Assembly (NCBI RefSeq): GCF_030936135.1
Contig: NC_082596.1
Span: forward strand, 16,034,155 to 16,098,154
Source: Gavia stellata
Lineage: Eukaryota > Chordata > Aves > Gaviiformes > Gaviidae
DNA length: 64,000 nt
Direction: 5' to 3'
Below are positions 22,690 to 36,496 of this stretch, piece after piece (position 1 is the stretch's first letter; each line of letters starts with the position of its first letter). Position numbers and translations under genes: made by a program. Under the pieces are notes generated by a model. It did no database searches. It was not told where the DNA came from and worked only from the letters and a program-made list of their open reading frames with translations.

Positions 22690-25600
22690 CACTGACCACC
22701 CATCAGCTGACTGCAAGGAATATCTGTACTCTTCAAGTATTGTAAGCTTCATCGTTGTTTCTTATATCTGTGGCAAGAGATGTTTTCTTTCACCTTAACT
22801 TCATTCATATGAGCAAAATTAATTCTGATTTATTCAGTGTCAACCAATTTAGATTCTCTAGTCTCTTTTCTTATTTACAGGTTCCACAACCCTTCCTGCA
22901 TGTGAATCAGATATTGCATGCAAACACGGATGGCATGTAAAACAGGTATTAACAAGGCGGTAAGATCAGCCCTTCTGGTGCTGCGAATCTAGTCCTGGGA
23001 GTTTTTTGCATTCTGGTCAGTAGCTCCCCTACACATGTAATCATTCATTGACTCATTCTGTCTTCTTCACTCCCTCGTTTGGACATTCATTCGCATAATC
23101 TATTCATCCCAAAGTGTATTTTGCTCATCTTGTTTTCTTATTCGTAGCTTTAGAATGATTTAAACAAACCCGGACATACGTTATTTAGTAGCGTCAGATA
23201 GATTATGGTAGCAGCAGAAGACTCCAGGCAAGAGTATAACCTCATTCTGCTTTGCAAATACAGAGGAAAACAGTTCTTGCCCTGGATGTTTTACAATTCA
23301 GAGATTGTATATTTCACAGCAAAGAAGAAGATAGATTAAAAAGGGACCTAATAGTTTCTGGATAAGGAGGTTGGAGTGTCCAAATTTACCATGAAAGTCA
23401 TCAGCAGTATAGATGGTAATGCAGGAAAAGTTATAAGGGCATGAAAGTTATATACTGTAGATCCTGTCCACAAAAGCCATCATCTCTCGAAGCAAGTCAA
23501 ATGCCACTTGTGTCTTCCCAATGATATAAGACTATGTGAACCAGGGAATAAAATAATAGGTAGGAAAAAAGCATAGCTGGAAGCAGATGTTTGAACACAA
23601 ATCATCCCTCTAGGCTGATGCATTATTGCAGGGTTCCTGGACTGACTCATTGACATTATTTATGCAAAACTTCTGGCCGCATTCCCTCTGTGCAGTATTA
23701 CAAGCAATACATTACAGAATGGAGGATGTCCTTTGTTTCCCCAGAGTTTTCTATCCTGTTCCTATATAACCTTCTAGATGTATATCACAATTACTAGAAG
23801 CAGTATATTTCTCATTATAACCTGGCATCTATATACAATATCTGGCCATTTTTACTGACCACATTCCCAGCTAGTGCAGGCTTGGATGATGGCAAAACTC
23901 ATCATCTTGCCTGATCTGTACTAATTGCATGTTAGATTTTAGGCTTTTTTTCTTGAACGTTGTGTATCCTAATTTTGCTATGGAGTGTTGAAAAGTGTTT
24001 TGTAACTTGTAGGGTATGCTGTGTGTGAAACAGATGTTCGGTAGACTCTATATGGCTGCAACTGTACTAATAAATTAAATGTTCATCAGGCTGTTCTCTG
24101 GGTGCAAGGCCAGTTGTCATGAAACAACCCATATGCATACTATTTGACTCTTTTAAACTTTGTAAAAGGGTAGCAACACACATCCTGCCTGCTGGAAATG
24201 TTTGCTGTCTCATGTTAACTCCCAGACTGTTGGTGGTGGAGTGCTAGCTGACCAGGGTAGTCCACTCTTCTTTTTGCAATGCAGTCTTACCAGCGAGTAC
24301 ATCCATAATAATTGCATTTTTTTCTTTGTTTTTATGACCAGTATCTTTGAAATGCAAAATGGGATGGAAGAAAAGAGAGCCACTAAAGAAGAAACCTCAT
24401 AATCTTGTAATCCATGTAATTTTTAACAGGATAATGGAATTTGGTGGAGTTGTTTGGTTTTTTAATTGTTATGGGGGCTTTTTTAACATTAAATGTGGCA
24501 TGAGCAAGTGCTGTCTCCATGAGCTGTGTGAAGTGAGTGAGAAGTCTGGTGTAATTTCAGTTTCACAAGTTTGTCAGTATCTGGAACAAGGCTTTTCCTG
24601 GAATGAAGATGATAATTAGTGATCTGAGATCTAAGCATGTTCTGAGGCTACAACTCAAAAAGGCTTATTAGCAGAGTGAGCATACTGTCAGATGTGCTGT
24701 GACATCGTGAGGGTCTCCGAACATGGTAATGCTTGGAGAATTCAGAGAATTCTTGCTTTGGATGGGAACAGCATAATTCCAGCCATCTGTGAGTAGAGAC
24801 TCGACCACGGCTAGTAGCAATGCTTTTACTGAAACTAATGACAACAAAAAGAAGAAAGGAGTGTCCTACACACAGAGCTCAAATATCAATCTCTGCTGCT
24901 GTATCAGGCTGTTACAAATGAGAAGTACAGTGATGTTCCTTTGAAAGGAGCTGCCATAGACTTGCTGGTGGTGGTGCTTTAACAGAGGCAGCAGAAACGC
25001 TGTCTCAACCCTAAGAAAACTTTTATGGCTGCTTCTGTCTTTACAGATACGCGAAGAGCAGGGATGAGGCAGACAAATTGTAAGGGGAGAGAGGCAGCAA
25101 ACTTTAAAATTACATGGTAGTGTAGTAAAGGATTCTGAGGTAATCCAACTGTTCTAAACCCATGCAATGAATTCTCAAAGAAAAGGAAAAACAGAAAAGC
25201 ACAAGTCCCCATTCACATAAAGCTCTACTACCAAGTCCTCCAAGTGAATCTTCAACTCAGCAGAAGCAGCTGAAATCTTGCTGCATTAGCGGGTGACATG
25301 AAACTGTTTTTATTTGCACTGGCGGTGCGGACAAATCACCTTGGCTCCATCACTGAATACTGTGACTGTTGCAGCGGGATGTTACCGTGGTGTACCTCCA
25401 TCCTTGAGCTCAAAGCAACTGTCATGGGGCACTTCATTGCCTGATTCCTGTAATGCAGGGAGGTTTGATGTGGATTTTAAAAGACCCCATTAAAAAAGAA
25501 ATTTATAAGGCCATAAATTTAGGTCTTAAAAAACCAAACTTTGTGCTAAAAGTCAATGAAGATGTTTCCACTATGTATTTTGAGTATTCGGAGAGAAGTC

Positions 25601-28600
25601 TGCGTGTGGTGATACCAAACAGAATTGGTTAAAAAAAATATTCTCCTCATTCCCATCTCTTTCCATCTCATTTCCAGTGACTCCAAAAAAGTGATGAAAA
25701 TTATTTTTGTTTGTTTTTAATTGATTTTTTCTATCTGAAATGTGGGGGGGGGAAGGTGTCTTTTTGAAAGTGCTCATCTTTTGATATATGAGGTGAGGAG
25801 TAGCTACAGATGTTTTCATTTAACTGAATAGAAGCTTTTCATTAAAGGAAAGTTTTTGATGGAAAATTTCTGGACAGCACTATCTGAATGACATATCACA
25901 TAGCTTTGTGATAATAGTAAAAGAAAAAACCTGAAGTGAAACAGACCAGAAAGTGGCAATGTGAAAAAGAGAAGCTGACTAATTAGTTAGATTGCTGAAG
26001 CAAAAAAACCACCACAAAGCAAGATAACCAAACCCCTTCAAGCTTACTATTTATTGTTCAGCTAGACTTTTGAAAACTCTTCCATTTTAACGCTCTAAGG
26101 GCATTGTTGACACACGTGACAACTACTGTAGCTTTGGGGGTAAGAAGCGGGACCCTTAAAGAATGTTATTTTTGCCAATGCTAACCCTTTAAAAGAAGCC
26201 TTTTTAAAAAACATTAGCAAATACCACCCATGTGTTTATCTACAAAAGAAAGACTCAGATATGAAAACAGGTGTAGTCTCTTGGTATGATGCTGGTAGCA
26301 ATAATAATCCATGCATCACTGTAAGGAAAGAAATGTGTACCTAGAAGAGTAGATGATACTCTACAAGGAGCAGTACTTTATTGTAGACTTCTTTTTCTAT
26401 TTTTGATTTCTAGAGGTATTATCCTTAGCTCCCATTGCTTGAGCTGAGGATCTTCAGGCCCATGTCTTTATTTCTCACATGCAGGTGTCAAATTACTGTA
26501 TAGAAAAAAGGCATATATAAATAATACAGAAAAAGGATATCTTCTTTTAATTCAGAAAAATCTGTGAAATCCTTTTTGCAGCCTTTACAGAATGAAAGTC
26601 TGGGTCTAGAAAGAGTGCTTACAGATAAAATCCGTGCCCTGTTGCTACTTTTGCAGCTGAGATGATTAAATGAATTTTTAGTTTCATTTAGAAAGATTGT
26701 AATTTACCAGTATGTTTTCCACACACTATAGGAATGTCCTTCCATTGGACCAGTAAATACATCTCTTTCAGATACTCTTTTTTATTCTGTCAGCCTGTGC
26801 ACATCTTCCCACCATAGATGCAACTCTGCCATCCCATCTTTCCTCTTAATCTTAATATTTAATGATAAAAATGTATTTAGGGATGCTGCTTCCATTAGTG
26901 CCAGAAGTGACAGAGCAAACATACAGTATTAAGAGGGCGTGGGAAGAGGTCCTTCAGCAGCTGATATCTGCTGAGTAATAGCTGCAGGCATGAGGAGAAT
27001 TAAAAGCTTATCCTTAAGCATGAAAAGAAGAAAACTACAGTGCAAAGGTCAAGTCAGTGTTTCATCATTTGTCATTTAAGTTGAACTGGTTTTTCAAATC
27101 CATGTGCTCTGATAGCATGAAATGTGAAGTTTTCTAAGTAAGTAAGTAAGTGACTTATCTTTTGTCTAGATGGCACTATATGACAGCAGTGGCAGTACCT
27201 AGTGATTCATGTCTTCGGGGAAGTGGATAACAGGAAGAAAAAAATGTATATTGGGGTTGATGGAAATTGCCATGGTTCCACTGACGTCAAAGAGCCAGCT
27301 ATCAAGTGGCAGGGCAAATTTACATGAGTTGAGGATCTGTGCCATCCTGTATTTTATTAACTGACAATCCTGAGTGAAAACTAATGAGGGTGAAACTTAA
27401 AAAAATTTGATTCATACAAATTCAAAATGTGAGCTACAGAATTTAAGTCTTGTTTTGGGAGACTTCAGAATGTGGGATTGATGAACTTGGTCCAGCTCAT
27501 GGTAAATATAAAGGGCCGTTTCTAAGCTGCATATCTTTGCTGGGATAACTTTTTGAAACCCTGATTGAGAGCACATTCTTCCTGTATTATTTAGCTAGCA
27601 CAAGTTTAGTGGGAGAATTGTGGCTTCTTTGCTGGACACCTAACCACTGGTGGGATCCTAATAAAGTATGATAGAGAAAAGTCTTTCTCTAATTTTATTT
27701 TTTTTTAATTTTTAAAATATTTTTATTGATGGTTAAAATTCTTCAGAATTAATTAACCCCATAGTTCCGCCTTCCATGACCAATAGACTTTAAAAGTTGT
27801 AATATATCAGCTAAATTAATTAACACCAGCCCAAGTAATCTATTTCAGATGTTAATCACATCAAATCTGCAGGCTAAATGGGAAAAAATGACATTAGGGA
27901 CAGGACTACAGCTACTGAAGTAAAGGAGAAGGCTGCATTGAATCATTAATGGCCTAAACATCAGGTCTGAAATAACAATGCTTCTCAGACTCATAATCCC
28001 AGAGGGACGAACAATCCTTCTAGAGTAAATATACTAGGAGTCAGTAGTTTGCTATGCCTTGGTCTTTAGCATTAGAATTTAAGTTTCAAGATCTTGTGTT
28101 TCCTATGAACAGTACAGATCTTATGGGAAGAGCACAGTTTAGTTCATCCAATTTGCCATCGTTTTCACCAGTTTTTAATCTACATACCCTTCACCCCCCT
28201 TTTGATTTTTCAGTGGTGCAGTAAGTTTACAACAGGAGGGACATGGGAACTCTAAGCGCAAAGCAGGAATCTAGGCTAAGGACAGTGCTGGCAGCTATTG
28301 TACTGAAAATACCGAAATAATGCTGCATACAAACAGAGGTTAATTAATCTGTTAAACCGCTTTAGAGAACATGTTGATATTTTTGTACCGTGCATATCCA
28401 AAATTGTTTATACTGACTAATAGGTGATGCTGTTGCATCACACCAGCTGTGCATCCGCACCATGTTTTTGTTTTTTGAGGGAACTCCAAACTCGGTTTTC
28501 ATCAACATGCGAATGTTTTTTCAGTCCCTTAATATAGACATAAATGACAGATGCAAACACATAGGCAATCCCCAATACCCAGGACTGCACCTGAATCTCC

Positions 28601-29297
28601 TGGCTTGGCACCTTTCCCCATTGTTTAGGGCCATATTAATGTCAGTGGAAAGCAGTAGCAGTCTTACTTTTACACATGGTCTGAGGGAACAGAGTCAGGT
28701 TCTTACTGGGATGCTTTTGGCAGATCCTTCTCCTGACCTCAGCTTCCTGTCACGTCCAACAGCGGCAGTTATTAGCGTCTCTTCCCTTCTCTTTGTTTGT
28801 ATCCAGTCTCTCTATGCAATCTACTTAAAAAGGTTCAGTGACCATTTCCATGCTAACGATTCATAAGTCTACCTTTAATGAATCCCTCATCTCAGCTGGT
28901 TTTATTGGCTCTGATCCAGGGAAGTACTTAAGCATGTGCTTAGCTTTGAGTTTATTGACATTCCAAACTCAGGCCAACATCATACTTTGGAGAGCTGTCA
29001 AAATAATAACTAATTTTATTATTGAAATTGCTGTGCTTTGTGCTGTAAGGTTGACACAAAAATCGGATTAGTATTGACCCTTCTAAATAAGGAATGTTAG
29101 AAAGTCATTCAGCACATAAGTGATTTCTGAAAAATTGAAGAAATGGGCAACATAGATAAATTTAAAATGAGTTATATGCAACTGAATGTCACGTCTTAAT
29201 AATGTATCCAATACACAAATCTACATTTAGGAGAGTGGGTTTATAAAAACATAGGAGCGATATAAGCTGCTATTACATATGCTGTATTGCATGTTAA

Positions 29298-29335
29298 ATG
29301 TGTATGTGTGTGTATATCTGTATCTGTTTGTATGT
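29298..29335 (+). repeat. Imperfect TG/TATG microsatellite
   Basis: Interrupted tgtatgtgtgtgtatatctg-type repeats. Short and probably not polymorphic. Confidence 0.6.
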
Positions 29336-32300
29336 AGCTGTATACATTTACCCAGTCATCTTTGTATTGTAAACCATCATATTCAAAATGTAGATGTAGA
29401 AAATAATTCTTTCTGACCTCTCATGCATTTTAACTGCTTGACTAAAATTCTGAGCATTGTCTGAACAAGACTGTTTGCCCATCTGCCTTCACACTAGGAG
29501 AATGATAGCAGCTCGTGTCTTGTCTTGTCTGCTGGTTATTTAGTAAATGTCAGCAGTATAATTGGTCTATAGGAATTGCGCTACTGCTGGTCATGTTCCA
29601 TGCACTGATATATATACCATGAGAAGATGCCAATGTATACTGGTGTGTTTATAATGGGGAGAACATTTTCATAATGAACTTAACTGAAGTGGTCCTTAGC
29701 TAAAGGAGAAAGGAAAAGTAGAAAATAACTTCAGACGAAATGTTCCTTAGGCACAGATAGGATCCTTATTTGACCATATAAGGCAAGACCTAAATTTGAA
29801 CACAGCCTTCACATGAGCATGAGAGCCAGGAACAGATTGGCTTCCTGGCAAAAAGTGAGTGAATTGCTTCAGCAGCCTCTCCTCATTATGTTGTTCCTGA
29901 TGCCGTAAACTTTGTTATAGGGATAATTACTGCTTCTGGATTCATAAGTCTTCTCAACATTGGATTAAGAGTAGAGATCACCTCAGGCCAAAGCGCCTGG
30001 GGCTCCTGATCTTTGTGACATTAACAAGTCGCAAGATCTGAACTGGAGGAACCTTCTTCTTTACCATCTGATTTAAAGGGTGAACCAAAAGCTAGTGGGG
30101 AATTCTAAGCTATGGTGGATAAATCCAGACAATTTTGGATCTGTTCTTAGGAAACAACACTTAATAACTTAATAATGTGTTATATGGGTATTTCTGAATT
30201 CTGGATATTCAAAACCAGATACCGGGTATGGATGTGAATTTCATATTTAACCTCAATTTTCATAATTGTTGGAATGAGAAAAGCTCAATTCCAGATGCCT
30301 CTGAACTTTCAGAGCTTTGTGGCTTTCTCCTGCTCAAAATCTTAACATGTCAAGATGAGGAAGTATGAGGTTGGAAGGCGAAAGTGATCAGAGGGACAGC
30401 TGAATGTAGTTAGCAGGCCAAACAATTGCATGGATTTGGATGCTGAATCTATACTGTGATACTAACAAATTCAGAAAATATGAAATATTTGCAGAATATA
30501 AGCTGAATATAGGCAAAATTGAAAGGCTATTGAAAATCATTCTCAAGTAATCTTCCTACTGGCTAACAGAAGAAAGCTGGATGGGTATGGTCGACTGCTG
30601 GCAGGGCTCTCCACCTGCCCTTGGAGGATGGCTGTGTCCTCCTTTCTTTGGCCTGATATTTAACAGGAGCGAGAGTGGTGCTGCAACCTTTCCTGCAGTG
30701 GAGGCACACATAGTCCCTCTTTTATCTAACTGGGCACTCTCCAAACACAGAATAAGAGCAGTGTAACATTTTATATCCTGAACAGAGATAGCCGGTAGCA
30801 GATGGAATAAGGGCATGGTTGTTATTATCGTATTAGAGATCTGTGATGGAGAGTGGGTAGTGATAAGATTTCCTTGTAAGTATTAGTCATCTGAAAACTG
30901 TGGTGTGCAGACTAACCCTGTTATCCAGACTTTCCTGTTAGTCAGAGGAGAGTGAAAGACACCTGCAGAGGTTGATGTCCCCGGGACCTCTGGGAATGCT
31001 TCTCTCTTGGCTGTAGAGAACAGCTTAGACTGGACAGCTGAGTCAGGGAAGGCAAACCCCATTCCCAGTGACAGTGGCAAACCTCCTGGAGAAGTCTGTG
31101 GCCTAGTTAAAAACTGGAAGCAGATGTCCAAAACCCAGTGTCTTGAGTGCAATGCTGTTCTTTATTTTTAAAGATGAATGTTTGGTGACAAAGAAGGATG
31201 GAGGAAGGGAAGCCTCCTGCTGAGGCAAAACTGAGGGTCGTCAGTGTAGATCTGGAGCGTATTCCTGAGAAATCATATCCATTTCAGAGATTTGAAATTA
31301 ATCTGAAGGTTGTAGGGAAAGCGAAGAAGGGAAAATGTGTCTGTGAGGCAGACAAAGTGTGATTAGTTAGCAGACAAGCAGGTTCTAATTGCAGTAGAGA
31401 GCTGAATGTGACAAAACAGACCGTCCCCCTCATCTTGCAAAGATGGCCTACTGTGCTGTGTGACAATGACGGATACGGGAGAGTCATTTAAAGTAATATA
31501 GATTGAGAAGCTATCGCTTTGTGGGTCTGACTGATGAAGCCACCCAGAAAGTAAGACCTCCTCCAAAGCGGATTAGTGATTTAAACACAAGACTTGGTGT
31601 CCTCCAAAGGATCGCAAAGGTGAAAGGCCATCATATCAAAGGAAAAATTGCACTTTGCTACTTAGTCTCCATTCTCAGGATGAATTGCAGGCCAGGAAAG
31701 GAGAGTGAAGATGTCAAAAAATAAAATGTCAGTAAAAGAGTAAGAAAAGGAAAAGAATTGTAAAACCATTTTAAGTTCATTTGTGATAAAATAGAACCTA
31801 TTTACAGAAATGTCTGCAGCAACCGTCTTTCGTCTGAAAAACCTTATACTCCCGCCTCAGTTGAAGTTAACAGGATTCATATCTGAGTAAGATTTCATTT
31901 TTATACAGGAACATTTTCTTTGATGTAATTTTATTTGTTTTCTGGCACTGTCTGCCCTGCCATGTACTTAGATTTTATTTTGTTTTCTGTGGAACTTTTT
32001 TTTCACTACTTGTACCATAGATGTTTCCCTTTACAAAACATCTGACAGTCCCCATATGCAGTATGGATACGTGCACGGGTACTCTGGTTCAGTCCTGTGA
32101 GAGTCCTTAAATGCAACATTCCCTTCACAGTGTGTCACTGGCAGCTCTTTTGAACTCTGCCGCTTGTCGCTGGAATGGGGACTTCACTTGAGATGCCCAC
32201 TGTGGTCTTCACAGCCGTTGTAGGTCCTTCCCTTCTCTTGCACCATAAGAAGAGGAGAGTGTGTAGGTAACTCTACATTACTCTGACATGAAAGCTAGTA

Positions 32301-35074
32301 TTTTCAAAGAGGTGATCAAAGTGACAGTAGAATTCATACTAGAGAGTCCACGTGCATACAAAGAGAAAGCAGTATGCCAACAAAACTGCTTCAATATAAC
32401 CGTCTAGCATAGACGAGATGCAGAGACTAGTGACCTGAATTACCTCACTCAGTATGAGGACGTGAGGATTTTGCTTCTATCAGTGTCATCACCTGTACCT
32501 TGTCCAGCCTTTGTTTCACTTTCCCGCTCTCGTCCCATAAAATGCTTAATCTGTCTCAAGGATATCTTTAAGGTGACCAGTGATGGGGGTTGATTCAATT
32601 ATAATATACCCAGCATCAAATCTCTTTCAGGAATTGCCAAGTGCTCGTCCCTAAATGTACTAGCTTTTTGTGTGCCAGTGGTCGGAGATCCTCAAATCCA
32701 GGAATTCTAAAAGCCGAGCCACCACTGAGAGTTCTGGCCTTAGTCCCATGTTTTTTGAAGTTTGAAACAGGATTTCTGAGTTTAGTTCATCTGGTCCTAA
32801 ACAAAGGACACAGTCTGTGTTGTTTAATGTGTTTGCATTATTTAACAGATGCAGCTGGCAAAAGCCCACACACCCCTTGCGTCTGCCGGCGGTGCACTTT
32901 CAGTCCTGGTCAGGTGAGGGATTCAGTTTCCATTCCCATGCTCCCTGTATTGACAGATTATTTCAGATGAAAGAGACAAAGCAAAGGGAACAGGAATTCA
33001 GACAAGCAGCGTGGAACGACGAGAGATGCATATTGCCAAATGCCCAATCTATCACCATCAGCATCACTGAATCCAACATCTTTCTGCACTTTTGAATCAT
33101 CATGGGCTTTATACATTCCCCCCTTCCCCCAGTTTCTAAATCTCTTTGTCGGCCTGTATCATTTTTCTTTCTAGTGGATATTACTTTCTTGGGTTTTTCT
33201 TTGCTTCCACACATATTTTTATGCAAGTCAGAAAAGATGTTTTGTCACCTGCAACTAAACTGCCAACTGAAACTGGCTGGCATGTGCATATTAGGCCAGG
33301 AATCTGCAAGCTTCACTGGCTGCTAATAAAGTGGCAGATTGATGTTAAGATTGCCTGACTCTTAAGTCCCTATATATAGAGTCAGCCTTGTTAGCCTTAT
33401 TATTTTTTTATATAGTACTAAAGGTATACATGGCACTTTACTAACAAATGAGGAGATGAAGTCCCCACACTGAGCCACTTATAGTCTAGTTCAGATTGCT
33501 ATGATGTGTAAAAGATTAGTGGACACATGCAGGAGTAGGGGCAAATAGCACTGAGGAGGAACTGAGTCATGTGAGGCTCTATGAAAGCAGGAGAGATTTA
33601 ACACTGATGGCTTTAAGGACATCCTTCATGGTGACTGTGGGTAAAGTCTTTAGATTGCAGCTCCAGAGAGCTGGATTTAACTGCTGAGCCTTCAACAGAT
33701 CTCCTGTTCAAGCTTTAACAGTACAGAGTGTAAACCGCTGTTGTGCTTCAAAATAAGGTCTTAACTATGTGCTTAGTTTTAGCTTTTGGCATCTTGACTT
33801 CCGTACACCTGTGCCAGCTTACATCAGCTGGGGATCTGTCCCTACAAATAGAAAACCACAAACTACCTACCTGAGCTGAGTTCTGAAGAGACATCTGCAA
33901 ACATTTGTGCTGTTTCGTCTGATGTCACTAAGGTTTCTTTGTAATTTATCTGGCAGTAGAAGGTGGAATATGCCTCGCATACCATTTCCAGGAGAGATAT
34001 GTTGGAGAGTAAATCAGTGTTAACATACTTTATTTTTTCAGCCTTAATGTGCATTTTTCTTCTGCTACTGTACGAGACACACAAACAATTTCATTTTTTT
34101 TTTTCTCTTGACTTGTTGACAAAGCAATGAGCCAGCTCTAATGCTGATCTCTAAGATATGCAGGCATTCTTTTCAGCAGGCAAAGGGTATGTTTATGACA
34201 ACCTGTTATTCTTATGCCATTGTTCCACTTTCTGCCTTATCTGTTGATGCTTCTTTCTTCACATTAGACATTCGTTGCTGGTGGGCTGTGTTATCAAGTG
34301 CTCTAGGACATTTTAGCTAAGGGATGCATCTCTCTTGAGTAGCTTGTCAGAGGCATCTTCAAAGAAGTCTTAACAAAGGATGCATTTGAAGGCAAGAGAA
34401 GTCTGCCTATTTTAACTGTTCTTCCTTTTGATCTTTGAAAGTAGACTGTGAATGTGACTGCTCTGTATTTTCCTGTCGGGTCCCTTGACTCTTTTTCTAA
34501 AAGGTTATGTTAGTTACTTTCTCATCCAAAGGGACTCTTCCCTGTACTAAATGCATTTCTGAAAATGTCAGCTGAAACTTTTCTGCCTTCTATTCTTGTT
34601 TGTTTTAAATATTCTCAGTTTCATATTACCTGAAATCCTAGAGCACCATCATTTTTCACATCTTTGAAACTTTTTGGGGAAGTTTGGTGCTATTGAATGT
34701 CTTGTTTGTCCTCATCATTTTGCTGTCTGACAACAAAAGTGATTCACCTTCTGCATTTCAGAACGCAGCTTAGCACTTCATTACTACTGCTATTGTCTAC
34801 TCCTCTGCAGCCTCCCCTGCCCTTATGCAACAAACAGGCTTGAAAATCTGTTTGCCAAGCTTTCGTTCTCTTACTTATTCTTTGCTTTAATTTTCACCGC
34901 TTTAATTAAAAAGCAACAACAACCCATCGCTTTAACTCTATCTCAAGGTAAACTGAAATAGAACTTATTGTTTAAGACTCATAAGCAGAATCAGCTTCCT
35001 TTCAGTTTTAGTGGGTTTTGTCTATAAGTTGCCTGCTGTTGTTGAATTAGCATAGCTAGAGCTGTACAGGAACT

Positions 35075-35440
35075 GAATTACGGTGGTGGTGGAGGCCGTG
35101 CTGATGGCATGGTTGTCCGTTCCTTCCCTGGGGATGCCGTTGACTGCGCCCACCTCAGGCTTGCGTGGGTTGTCTCTGGTGGCCTCGCTCTCCTTGCGGC
35201 GTGGGAAGGAAAAGGGTCAGGCACTTGCTCTCTGTGGACAGGAGCTGCTGTGGCTGAAGCTGGAGAGGCCAGAGAAAGGTGGAGGACAGCCAAGCGACCG
35301 GAGTTACAGAAGAGGAAGGGAGGAGGGATGGAGGAAGAAGTGTCTGAACTGGCAAATTCTCCCGGCAGCACTGAGGGCGAGAGCTGCCATGAGTCCCAGG
35401 CCCTCGGGGTCCTGTCGACTCTCTTGACTATCCCAGTCCC
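35075..35440. other. GC-rich block of unknown origin
   Basis: Base composition jumps from AT-rich to clearly GC-rich at about 35080, beginning with a short GGT repeat (ACGGTGGTGGTGGAGGCC). The block stays open in several frames; the longest is the 311-codon frame starting at 35109 and running into the pyrimidine array. The predicted peptides are low-complexity and match nothing I know. It is directly followed by the minisatellite, an LTR piece and a CR1, so a transposon-derived origin is plausible. An unannotated exon or regulatory island is the alternative. Confidence 0.4.
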
Positions 35441-36262
35441 TCCCTGCCACTCCCCTGGCCCCCTCTCCCATGCTGCTGCGATTTTCTTTGCTTCCCTTTA
35501 CCTCTTGTCTTCCCTCTGTTCTTCTGTCCTGCTCCCTCTTCCTCTGTCCTTTTCTCTCTGTTGTTCTACCACTCCCTTTTCTTTTTCTCTCTGTGCTTTT
35601 GTCCTGCTCCCTCTCCCTCTTTTATTTCATCCTCCATCTCTGTCCAGTAGCCCATCACTGTTTTTTCCTTTTCCATCTGTTTGTCCTGATCTGCATCCGT
35701 CTCTTTTTTCCCCACAATTTCTCTGGCCTGTTCCCTGGCGTTCTTTTCCTCTCTGTGCCTGTATGTGCCACTCTGTGTCCCTGACTTCCTTTCTCTCACC
35801 CTCCTTCCTTCTCTTTCTCTCTCTATCCCTTTGTCTTGCTCACTGTCATTGGGGTTTTTTTCATTCTGTATCTCACTGTCCCTGTCCTCCTTCCTGTTCA
35901 TCTCTTACTCCCTCTGACCCTCTGTCCTGCTCCCTGTCCTTATTATTTATTGCTTCATCTCTCTGTCCTGTGCTCTGTCCCTGTTTTTTTCTCTCTTGCT
36001 CCATCTCTCTGTCATTCTCTCTGTTGCTCTCATCGGCTCTCTAGCCCAGTGTCCTGCACCCTGTCCCTCTCTCTTTTGCAGTATCCCACTTTCTGTCTCC
36101 GTGTCCCTCACCTGTTTTCTATATCCCTCTGTCCTTCCTCCTGTCTTTCCTTGTCCCTCTGGCCTGCTACCCATCACAGTCTTTTTTTTCGTTCTCCATC
36201 TCTCTGCCTCAGTCCTGTCACTCTCCTCCTCTCTGTCTCTAATGTTTCTTTGCATTGGGGTT
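35441..36262 (+). repeat. Degenerate pyrimidine-rich minisatellite, period about 40-50 bp
   Basis: About 0.8 kb in which C and T dominate one strand. Successive units share an approximate pattern: CATCTCTCTGTCCTG, then CTCCCTGTCCCTC, then a T run and TTCTC. About 16 diverged units can be followed, for example near 35610, 35690, 35910, 35960, 36050 and 36170. The open frames it creates (plus-strand leucine/serine/proline-rich, minus-strand glutamate/arginine/lysine-rich) are composition artefacts. It ends a few bases before the LTR start at 36264. Confidence 0.75.
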
Positions 36263-36263
36263 G

Positions 36264-36496
36264 TGTGACAAGGTTTTGGTAGTGGGCTACAGGGGTGGCT
36301 TCTGTGAGAAGCTGCTAGAAGCTTCCCCCATGTCTGATAGAGCCAAAGCCAGCCGGCTCCGAGACGGTCCTGCCACTGGCCAAGGCTGAGCCCATCAGCG
36401 ACGGTGGTAGCGGCTCTGGCATAACAGATTTAAGAAGAGGACAAAGTTACTGAGCAATGGCAGCCAGAGAGAGGAGTGAGACTATGTGAGAGGAAC
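36264..36496 (+). mobile_element. 5' part of an avian ERV LTR, truncated by CR1
   Basis: Starts with TGTGACAAGGTTTTGGTAG and contains the blocks GAAGCTGCTAGAAGCTTCCC and GAGCCCATCAGCGACGGTGG, plus a TATA-like ATTTAAGAAG near 36427. From memory these form the U3/promoter part of a widespread avian retroviral LTR. The sequence breaks off at about 36496, where CR1 copy E begins, and I did not find the rest of the LTR after the CR1. It is in sense orientation, opposite to the copy at 20.8 kb. No retroviral coding sequence is present. Confidence 0.6.

Larger units (their letters stand above)
21031..35074. other. Long intergenic stretch, no gene recognised
   Basis: About 14 kb of AT-rich DNA. The open frames in it are short (up to 134 codons at 28462-28866), lack family signatures and have no splice structure I can defend. 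Simple-sequence features are a G13 run (22673-22685), a TG-rich tract (29298-29335), and a (TAAG)4 run (27135-27150). The first part may be diverged LTR. Old transposon fossils are likely but were not recognisable by eye. Confidence 0.6.

Noticed and set aside
28462..28866. 134-codon plus-strand frame
   Set aside because: Isolated, with no domain, no splice partner and no codon-use signal; compatible with chance in 46 kb.
35109..36044. 311-codon plus-strand frame with ATG
   Set aside because: The second half is a translated pyrimidine-rich tandem array (serine/leucine/proline/cysteine-rich). No protein family, and the opposite strand is open as well.
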